Shown: one piece after another, positions 20,945 through 26,431 of the stretch | Layout of the letters: each line of letters opens with the position of its first letter | How positions within the stretch are numbered: the first letter of the stretch is position 1 | Assembly (NCBI GenBank): GCA_902491575.1 | Contig: CABUID010000021.1 | Span: forward strand, 1 to 26,431 | DNA length: 26,431 nucleotides | Reading direction: 5' to 3' | Source: an uncultured Bacillota bacterium | Lineage (GTDB): Bacteria > Bacillota_I > Bacilli_A > RFN20 > CAG-631 | The notes under the pieces: model-generated | What the model was told of the DNA's origin: nothing | What the model saw: the letters and a program-made list of their open reading frames with translations, nothing else | The model's database searches: none | Made by a program: the position numbers and the translations under genes

Positions 20945-22081
20945 CTACTTTCTTGTTTCTTTTAAAACTTCATTTAAACTTAAAAATAAATAATCCATTT
21001 CTTCTTTGCTCAATGGAAAGTCATAACTCATTCGAATTGAAGAAATACAAGTATCCATGTCCTTATTCATTGCAGACAATGTTGTTGAAATTTGATCTTT
21101 TTTTCCAACAGAACATACGGAACGTGATGATACATAAATTTTTTTGGCTGATAATGCACGAATAATCACTTCAGGATTATGTTTTAAAACGGAAAAATTG
21201 ACAATATTAGGAATAGAATTTTCATAATTTGTATTGATGACAATTCCTGGAATACTCATAAGTGATTGCATTATTTCTTTTTGACAATTTTTAAGTCGCT
21301 CATAATTTTTTTTCATGTTAATAAAGGTGTTTTCAACTGCCTTACTTAAAACTACATTACTTGGCCAATTACTTGTTCCTGCACGCAAAGCATTATGAGC
21401 TGGATGACCAGAAATTAAAGGATAAAGATCGACTTTTTCTTTTTTATAAATAAATCCTGAACCTTTTATTCCATGAATTTTATGAGCAGACATTGTGGCA
21501 ATATCGACCAATGATAAATCAACTGGAATTTTACCAATAGCTTGTGTCATGTCTGTATGAAAAATGATTTTTGGATATTTTTTTAATAACTGACCAATTT
21601 CCTTAATTGGCATAATCGAACCAATTTCATGATTGACATACATAATCGAAACGAAAATAACATCATCATTTAAGGAATTTTTTAATTGCTCAAGATTCAC
21701 TACTCCATTTTTATCAACATCTAAATAAATACAATGAAATCCATAATCCTTTTCGAGTTGTTGAAAGCATTGTAATACAGAAGGATGTTCAACTTTTGTG
21801 GTGATCATAGTTTTCCCACGATTCTTATATTGAAAAGCCACACCTTTAATAGCATAATTATTTCCCTCTGTAGCACCAGAATTAAATAATATTTCGTTTG
21901 GCTTTACTTTCAATAATTGAGCGATTTTAAATTTGGAAAAAATCTCAAGATTCAATGTTTGTTGACCTAAAGAATGTAAAGAACCTGTAGAACCATACTG
22001 ACTTGTTATTAATGAAATATATTCTTCTAAAACTTCTTTATCAATAGAAGTTGTTGCCGCACAATCTAAATATAATTCCAT
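20945..22081 (-). CDS. Cysteine desulfurase (NifS/IscS family), ThiI partner
   Basis: A 378-residue PLP enzyme that removes sulfur from cysteine and passes it as a persulfide. The opening YLDCAATTSIDKEVLEEY is a slight variant of the usual LDNAATT. HTDMTQAIGK holds the PLP-contacting Asp/Gln, and Lys201 in SAHKIHG forms the Schiff base. The active-site Cys323 lies in SSRSVCSVGKKD. All needed residues are present. The gene ends seven bases before thiI and starts five bases after ezrA. The pairing matches NifZ-ThiI of Bacillus subtilis, in which a dedicated desulfurase serves tRNA thiolation. I leave the symbol blank because several paralogue names are in use. Confidence 0.95.
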   Translation of the reverse strand: MELYLDCAATTSIDKEVLEEYISLITSQYGSTGSLHSLGQQTLNLEIFSKFKIAQLLKVKPNEILFNSGATEGNNYAIKGVAFQYKNRGKTMITTKVEHPSVLQCFQQLEKDYGFHCIYLDVDKNGVVNLEQLKNSLNDDVIFVSIMYVNHEIGSIMPIKEIGQLLKKYPKIIFHTDMTQAIGKIPVDLSLVDIATMSAHKIHGIKGSGFIYKKEKVDLYPLISGHPAHNALRAGTSNWPSNVVLSKAVENTFINMKKNYERLKNCQKEIMQSLMSIPGIVINTNYENSIPNIVNFSVLKHNPEVIIRALSAKKIYVSSRSVCSVGKKDQISTTLSAMNKDMDTCISSIRMSYDFPLSKEEMDYLFLSLNEVLKETRK

Positions 22082-22086
22082 ATTCC

Positions 22087-23820
22087 TTACCTCTTAAAAG
22101 AATCATAAGCAGCAGGATGATAATTATTTAAAATATAATTTAATTTATCTTGTGCTTGTATATAATCCCCGTTTTTAAATAATTCTTCTATTTGATTTAA
22201 TGCTTGATTGACTTCAACAAATTGATAACGTAATGGATTCGCAAATACAATACATTTTTCAACAGTTTGATAATTTTCCAAGTCATTATGAAGGGATAAA
22301 ATCAAATCATCCGCATTCGATACCAAAGAAGAAAAAGAGGAATATAATATCGAAATATCAATAGGTTTTTTCATCAATAAATCTTTAACATGTTTTAAAG
22401 AATTCATGATAGAAGTAGCTGTATCAATATATTTAATGTATACTGGTTTACATTTATAATAACGTATTTCGCCTAATGACTTCGTTATTTGAATCAATAA
22501 GTCATTTGCTTTTTTATAAGTGACTTCAACATATTCTTTCATTTTATTAAAATAAGAAGTAAAAAAATGAATATTATCTAAAACACGATCACAAATTTCA
22601 TCTAATTTTCCTAATTTTTCTAGCATAAAAGATGCAGGATGTTTCGCTTTAACAAACAAATATCCCTGATATTCTACTTTTAAATCACTTAATAAAGTAG
22701 CGTCTTGTTGAAAGATTGAAAATTTTTCATGAATATCTTCTGATAACTTATAATATTCTAACATAACAGAAAATTGTCTTTTTGTTTTAATAAACTCCGA
22801 TTCGGCCTTTTCAATTTTTTCACTAACTACTTTATACTTTTCGTCTAATTCTTGTTTAGACATAACTTCTTGGTCTAAATGCGCATGAATTTCACTAAAT
22901 TTCGATTGAATTTCATAAGATACTTCATCAAAATCCCCAAAACGAAGATGTTTGAATTCGTTTTTACAACTTTCAAGAATTTGGTTAGCATTTTCAACAA
23001 ATTCATTCACTCTTGCATGAGAAACAACATATCCTTGATTGGCAAGTTCATCATTTTTATTCATTAAATCAACAAGTTGTTGAGGAATAATCTCATCGAC
23101 CATCTTACAATATTGGGCTATCGTTTCAACATGACCATAAACATTTAAAATGTGACTTTCAATATCCTCTATATTCTTTTTGGCCTCTTTATATTTAGCT
23201 GCCGAAATATTTCCATCAAAAATATCAAAATACATCTCGATATCCGCTAAATAATCCATTAGTTCATTTTTACATATCGAAAGGGAAGGAGTATACTTTT
23301 CAATATCACTTAAGATTTGCTGATATTGGGATTGCAAATTGGTTAATTGAATTCGTAAATCATCGCCCTCTTTAAAATAACTTTCTAAGTCTGTTTGAAT
23401 ATGCTTAATTTCTTTTTTATATTGATTCACTGCATTTTCAAAACTGCGAATTTGGTCTAACAAACCCTTTTTTATTTTCTTTTCATTATTAATTCTTTCT
23501 TTCAATCCTTTTTGACGCAATAAAAGTTTATCGCGTTCAGTAGTCATTAATCTTTCAAATTGTGCAGAAATTTGATTAAATATTTCTGTATAAGAATCAT
23601 TTTTAGTAGCAATATTTTTTAATCTTAAAACATAAGCATCAATTTGTGCTTTATTTTCAACGTTGATTTCTTTTAACATATTATCTACTCTAGTTAAATA
23701 CTTATTCTTATTCGTACTTTTTAAAACAAAGAAGACAATAAGGGCAATAAGGATGATTCCCGAAACAATACAAGAAATAATAATCCAAATCAAATGACGA
23801 TTTTCTAAAGAAAACAGCAT
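22087..23820 (-). CDS. ezrA: Septation ring formation regulator EzrA
   Basis: A 577-residue membrane-anchored protein. About ten outer residues are followed by a membrane helix (about 11-33, IWIIISCIVSGIILIALIVF), and the rest is a long cytosolic coiled-coil, spectrin-like rod rich in Glu, Lys and Gln. EzrA binds FtsZ and keeps Z-rings from forming away from midcell; it also links division to wall synthesis. Length and topology match the family. RBS GGAAG is present. The gene heads a block with the desulfurase and thiI, the order known in Bacillus. A TATAAT at 23844-23849 (minus) may start the transcript. Confidence 0.93.
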   Translation of the reverse strand: MLFSLENRHLIWIIISCIVSGIILIALIVFFVLKSTNKNKYLTRVDNMLKEINVENKAQIDAYVLRLKNIATKNDSYTEIFNQISAQFERLMTTERDKLLLRQKGLKERINNEKKIKKGLLDQIRSFENAVNQYKKEIKHIQTDLESYFKEGDDLRIQLTNLQSQYQQILSDIEKYTPSLSICKNELMDYLADIEMYFDIFDGNISAAKYKEAKKNIEDIESHILNVYGHVETIAQYCKMVDEIIPQQLVDLMNKNDELANQGYVVSHARVNEFVENANQILESCKNEFKHLRFGDFDEVSYEIQSKFSEIHAHLDQEVMSKQELDEKYKVVSEKIEKAESEFIKTKRQFSVMLEYYKLSEDIHEKFSIFQQDATLLSDLKVEYQGYLFVKAKHPASFMLEKLGKLDEICDRVLDNIHFFTSYFNKMKEYVEVTYKKANDLLIQITKSLGEIRYYKCKPVYIKYIDTATSIMNSLKHVKDLLMKKPIDISILYSSFSSLVSNADDLILSLHNDLENYQTVEKCIVFANPLRYQFVEVNQALNQIEELFKNGDYIQAQDKLNYILNNYHPAAYDSFKR

Positions 23821-23843
23821 ATCAACACTTCCTTTACTTCTTT

Positions 23844-23872
23844 ATTATACAATAAACGTATAATAAAAAATA
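23844..23872 (-). promoter_or_regulatory. Possible promoter of ezrA-desulfurase-thiI
   Basis: On the minus strand TATAAT (23849-23844) lies 23 bases before the ezrA ATG, in the 60-base gap after the glycosyltransferase gene. The -35, TATTTT 17 bases upstream, is poor. Read-through from the glycosyltransferase gene is an alternative. Confidence 0.4.
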
Positions 23873-23880
23873 GAAGGAAA

Positions 23881-24927
23881 TTACTTTAATTTTTGCTGTA
23901 AATATTGTTTATTTATTTGGTAAGCTTGCTGATTAGGTTTATATTTATTGGATAATTCATTATAGAAAAAAGCTTTTTCATAATTTTTTAATTTATCATA
24001 ACATACACATAGTTGTATGGCTGGAATGTAATCTAAATAATCTTTATGAACAAATGAGATACTTGGAGAATAAGGATGTTCAAGAGCTAATTCATAATAA
24101 TAAATAGCTTGTTGAATTTTATTTTCTAACAAATAAATATTTGCTATTGAGCAAAGTACATTTGAACGTGGCAAATCTTCATTAAAAGTCAAAAATAAAA
24201 CTTTTAAGGCTTCATCATATTGGTTTAAGTCTGTATAAATAGACCCTAAAAGATAACAAGCATCAATTTTATTTTCAAAATAACCATCTGGACATTTTAA
24301 AAATTTTTGAAAGTAATAAATTGCGTCTTCTATCTTTGAGTGTCGATAAAGTTCTCGAGCATAATAGTAATAATCTCTCGGTGTAAACTCATCTTCTGAA
24401 AAACTTTCAAAAATCTTTAGATTCCGATCCGTTAATCCCTTATTTAAATTTTGTTGATGGATAGTAATATTTTCATATTTGGTCTTTCCATATGGAATAA
24501 TCGCCTCATGAATTCGACCTTTAAATTGATAATTTTGATTTTTTGAAAATAACCTTTCTCGGTAAAAAGGCTGGTATTGGTCATCAAAATCATATAAAAA
24601 ATAATACATATCATATTCATTCAAATTTTTTTTTAATTCTAATAGTTTTTTTGCCTGTTCTTCTTTTATATAATCGTCTGCATCAAGCCATAAAAGATAA
24701 TTGCACGTAGCTTTTGATAAACTAAAATTTCTAGCACTAGAAAAATCATTATTCCATTTATAATGATAGATTTTATCCGTATATTTTTTAGCAATTTCAA
24801 TTGTTGAATCACTGCTTCCTGTATCCACTATAATAATTTCATCTACACATTTTTGAATAGATGACAGACATTTATCTAATACTTTTTCTTCATTTTTTAC
24901 AATCATACATAAACTAATTGTTTCCAT
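23881..24927 (-). CDS. Family 2 glycosyltransferase with TPR-like C-terminus
   Basis: A 348-residue cytosolic enzyme. The GT-A domain (1-150) starts ISLCMIVKNEEKVLDKCLSS and continues IIIVDTGSSDST (Asp35) with the metal-binding LDADD (82-84, DxD). FKGRIHEAI (about 134-142) is typical of the WaaE/SunS-like branch. Residues 185-345 are TPR-like helix pairs (YYYARELYRHSKIEDAIYYF; ACYLLGSIYTDLNQYDEALK). Enzymes of this build glycosylate proteins or peptides, the repeats holding the acceptor. There is no membrane helix. RBS GGTGA is present. The collagen-like gene 1.2 kb away on the other strand, rich in Thr, is a possible acceptor; this is inference. The gene is followed by ezrA, 60 bases on. Confidence 0.88.
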   Translation of the reverse strand: METISLCMIVKNEEKVLDKCLSSIQKCVDEIIIVDTGSSDSTIEIAKKYTDKIYHYKWNNDFSSARNFSLSKATCNYLLWLDADDYIKEEQAKKLLELKKNLNEYDMYYFLYDFDDQYQPFYRERLFSKNQNYQFKGRIHEAIIPYGKTKYENITIHQQNLNKGLTDRNLKIFESFSEDEFTPRDYYYYARELYRHSKIEDAIYYFQKFLKCPDGYFENKIDACYLLGSIYTDLNQYDEALKVLFLTFNEDLPRSNVLCSIANIYLLENKIQQAIYYYELALEHPYSPSISFVHKDYLDYIPAIQLCVCYDKLKNYEKAFFYNELSNKYKPNQQAYQINKQYLQQKLK

Positions 24928-24978
24928 TTATTATTTCACCATTTTATAATATGCAAAATAAATAATGAAAAGTTTTTA

Positions 24979-25035
24979 TTTTCATATTTTATATTTCATG
25001 CTATAATCATTTTACAAATTAATATTAATTTGTAA
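24979..25035 (+). promoter_or_regulatory. Extended -10 promoter with 24-bp perfect palindrome
   Basis: TTTTCA (24979-24984), 17 bases, then TGCTATAAT with -10 at 25002-25007. Immediately after, at 25012-25035, lies a perfect 24-bp palindrome with half-site TTACAAATTAAT, covering the expected transcription start. It should act as a repressor operator, or as a hairpin at the 5' end of the mRNA. Confidence 0.65.
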
Positions 25036-25051
25036 GTATGAGGGTAAGGGT

Positions 25052-25099
25052 ATGTTTTTAGTAGTAGATAAAGAAATTTTGCAATGTATTTTTTCTTGA
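25052..25099 (+). CDS. Possible 15-residue leader peptide before the hydrolase
   Basis: ATG 25052 reads MFLVVDKEILQCIFS and stops at 25099, overlapping the hydrolase start (25084) by 16 bases in another frame. GAGGG and AAGGG lie 5-15 bases upstream, whereas the hydrolase ATG has no ribosome binding site of its own. It may couple translation, or mark a frameshift. Not certain to be a gene. Confidence 0.3.
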   Translation: MFLVVDKEILQCIFS

Positions 25100-26067
25100 T
25101 TGTTTTCATTTTATTAGTACTCGTATTTATTTGTTTTCAAATTATTACTAGCATAATTTTTAATCGTTCTTTCAGCGCTAGTATAGTTGAAACTTACCTG
25201 CACTACACAAGCAAAAGAAAAAAACATGCCAAAAGTAGAAAAAAATTTGATAAATATCTAAAGAGACACAAAGAAAGAAGCGACGTTTTTATATTTCCAA
25301 AAATTAAATTAAAATCAACAGTTAAAGAATTTAAAATAAAAAATACACAAATCTATACAATTTCAAAAAATGAAAAGCCAACATTGACTATTATCTATCT
25401 TCATGGTGGTGCATATATTAGTCAACCTTTAAAATATCATTGGAAATTTTGTGATAAACTTGCTTCAAATTTGAATGCAAAAATTATTTTTCCAATCTAT
25501 CCATTGACACCTAATCATCATTGGGATGAATCTTTTGAACTATTAAAAAACATTTATTTTTATTTACAGGAAAAAGAAAATTTGCCTATCGTTTTAATGG
25601 GAGATTCATCCGGTGGTGGTTTAGCCTTATCTTTTACGGAGTTTTTAGCTATACATAATCTACCACAGCCACATCATTTAATTCTTTTATCTCCATGGTT
25701 AGATATTACTTTATCTCATCCTTTAATTTACGATTATGAAAAAAAAGATCCTATGCTGGCGGTTGAACCATTAAGAGAAATTGGACTGATATGGTCTGGA
25801 ACTTTAAATCCAAAAGATTATCGTGTAAGTCCTTTTTATGGAGATGCATCAAAAATCAATAATATTACGATGTTTGTTGGTACTCGTGAATTACTCTATC
25901 CAGAAATCACTCAATTTCATAAAGATTTATTAGATAAAAATGTCAATTGCAATCTTTATATTGGCAAAGGAATGAATCATGATTTTCCATTATATCCTAT
26001 ACCTGAAGCCAAAAAAGCACAAAAATATATTTATAATTCTATTAAAGAAGCATGTGAAATATTTTAA
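25084..26067 (+). CDS. Membrane-anchored alpha/beta hydrolase (HSL-like esterase)
   Basis: A 327-residue carboxylesterase-like protein. An N-terminal membrane helix (2-25) and a basic linker (40-66) precede the alpha/beta fold. The oxyanion motif HGGAY is at 107-111, the nucleophile elbow GDSSGGG at 173-179 (Ser175) and the catalytic His299 lies in MNHDF. Where the family usually has Asp (G-x-x-D-x-L), this protein has GTRELL (Glu269), a change that may still serve as the acid. HGG plus GDSSGG place it in the hormone-sensitive-lipase branch acting on short acyl esters. The ATG lacks a good ribosome binding site; an upstream 15-residue frame may couple it. It is a single gene with its own regulated promoter and terminator. 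Confidence 0.88.
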   Translation: MYFFLIVFILLVLVFICFQIITSIIFNRSFSASIVETYLHYTSKRKKHAKSRKKFDKYLKRHKERSDVFIFPKIKLKSTVKEFKIKNTQIYTISKNEKPTLTIIYLHGGAYISQPLKYHWKFCDKLASNLNAKIIFPIYPLTPNHHWDESFELLKNIYFYLQEKENLPIVLMGDSSGGGLALSFTEFLAIHNLPQPHHLILLSPWLDITLSHPLIYDYEKKDPMLAVEPLREIGLIWSGTLNPKDYRVSPFYGDASKINNITMFVGTRELLYPEITQFHKDLLDKNVNCNLYIGKGMNHDFPLYPIPEAKKAQKYIYNSIKEACEIF

Positions 26068-26081
26068 TTCACATGTTTTTT
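26051..26081 (+). terminator. Terminator overlapping the hydrolase stop codon
   Basis: CATGTGAA (26051-26058) and TTCACATG (26068-26075) form eight pairs, followed by six T. The loop contains the TAA stop (26065-26067), so the last codons of the gene form the first arm. Confidence 0.85.
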
Positions 26082-26106
26082 GCCTAATTCATATGATGGC
26101 TTTGAA

Positions 26107-26115
26107 CATATAATA
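26107..26115 (+). promoter_or_regulatory. -10 of the collagen-like gene, sigma-A or sporulation type
   Basis: CATATAATA contains TATAAT (26109-26114), but also fits the CATA-N3-TA pattern of late sporulation sigma factors (sigma-E/K). No convincing sigma-A -35 lies 16-18 bases upstream. It sits 28 bases before the ATG. Confidence 0.4.
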
Positions 26116-26143
26116 AACTGAAATTATTCAGGAGGTGAATCAT

Positions 26144-26431
26144 ATGAATAATCAATGTGGTTATAATCCAAATGAAGCACCAATTTGTCCATGGAATGAA
26201 AATATTCAATTCCGTTGTAATAACTTTTCGAATTGCAATAATTTAATTGGTCCTATTGGACCTACAGGTGCTACAGGACCTACTGGTGTGACTGGGCCTA
26301 CTGGCGTGACTGGACCTACAGGTGCTACTGGTCCTACTGGTGCTACAGGGCCTACTGGTGTTACTGGGCCTACTGGTGTTACTGGACCTACTGGTGCTAC
26401 TGGTCCTACTGGTGTGACTGGGCCTACTGGC
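26144..26431 (+). CDS. Collagen-like surface/spore protein, 5' part
   Basis: ATG with a textbook GGAGGTG six bases upstream opens a frame that stays open for 96 codons to the window edge. The head MNNQCGYNPNEAPICPWNEN continues IQFRCNNFSNCNN and has four Cys within 31 residues. From residue 36 it is a pure Gly-X-Y collagen repeat, mostly GPTGAT and GPTGVT. Such proteins (BclA and relatives) form the filaments of exosporium or other surface layers; the Thr residues are common O-glycosylation sites. The Cys-rich head may fix the protein by disulfides. There is no signal peptide, which suits a spore-coat or mother-cell product. The trimer-forming C-terminal domain lies outside the window. Confidence 0.9.
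   Translation, partial: MNNQCGYNPNEAPICPWNENIQFRCNNFSNCNNLIGPIGPTGATGPTGVTGPTGVTGPTGATGPTGATGPTGVTGPTGVTGPTGATGPTGVTGPTG
26249..26431 (+). repeat. 18-bp-period coding repeat (GPTGAT/GPTGVT)
   Basis: Tandem units of 18 bases encode six residues each, with silent third-base changes (ACT/ACA, GGT/GGG/GGA/GGC). Around ten units are visible before the window ends. Such arrays change copy number by slippage or recombination. Confidence 0.9.

Noticed and set aside
20932..21165. 77-residue plus-strand frame over the desulfurase gene
   Set aside because: Antisense to the active-site Cys region; no promoter or ribosome binding site.
22879..23067. 62-residue plus-strand frame over ezrA
   Set aside because: Antisense to coiled-coil coding sequence; hydrophobic shadow.

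Overview
The window is very AT-rich, uses the standard bacterial code (conserved Trp residues are TGG; the histidine kinase at 5709-7070 ends in TGA), and has Gram-positive ribosome binding sites (AGGAGG-type) and sigma-A promoters. The ezrA - cysteine desulfurase - thiI block, a YqeY protein, a NarL-type two-component set and a collagen-like (Gly-Pro-Thr) surface protein of the kind seen on spores point to a low-GC Bacillota, probably Bacilli/Erysipelotrichia-like. The lineage is an inference; no rRNA or other decisive marker is present.

Layout. 1-960: gene-poor, with a terminator, decayed ORF fragments, an exact 20-bp-period T-tract array and a structured trailer behind tRNA-Arg(TCT). 971-1849: tRNA-Arg, a YqeY-like gene and tRNA-Gly(TCC). 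1857-2105: the two ends and a broken OrfA start of an IS3/IS150-type element; its left end supplies the tRNA-Gly terminator. 2376-4857: a GNAT acetyltransferase, an orphan Imm-5-like protein, and a small membrane protein co-transcribed with a TetR regulator behind a palindromic operator. 5036-9461: a signalling module made of a large 7-8 TM protein with a degenerate kinase region, a PAS/HisKA_3 histidine kinase, an SGNH hydrolase, and a divergent LuxR/NarL response regulator whose promoter overlaps a perfect palindrome.

9782-16883: a tightly packed six-gene operon: GH2 glycosidase, iron-type alcohol dehydrogenase, aldose 1-epimerase, YchF ATPase, membrane-anchored ComEC-like metallo-hydrolase and an HprK-like P-loop kinase. 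Its promoter -10 lies inside an inverted repeat. The first three fit carbohydrate release and processing; the last three look like passengers or a stress/regulatory extension. 17296-18952 (minus): a signal-peptide membrane protein, a 28-residue lipoprotein-like peptide and a repeat-type beta protein, the last two joined by a TAATG overlap. 19143-19684: decayed membrane protein gene. 19753-23820 (minus): thiI, cysteine desulfurase and ezrA (tRNA 4-thiouridine and division). 23881-26431: a TPR glycosyltransferase (minus), an alpha/beta hydrolase behind a 24-bp perfect palindrome, and the start of a collagen-like gene that runs off the window.

Most worth a second look: the pseudokinase/kinase/regulator/SGNH module, the 28-residue lipopeptide cassette, the orphan HprK-like kinase, and the collagen-like protein with its nearby glycosyltransferase.
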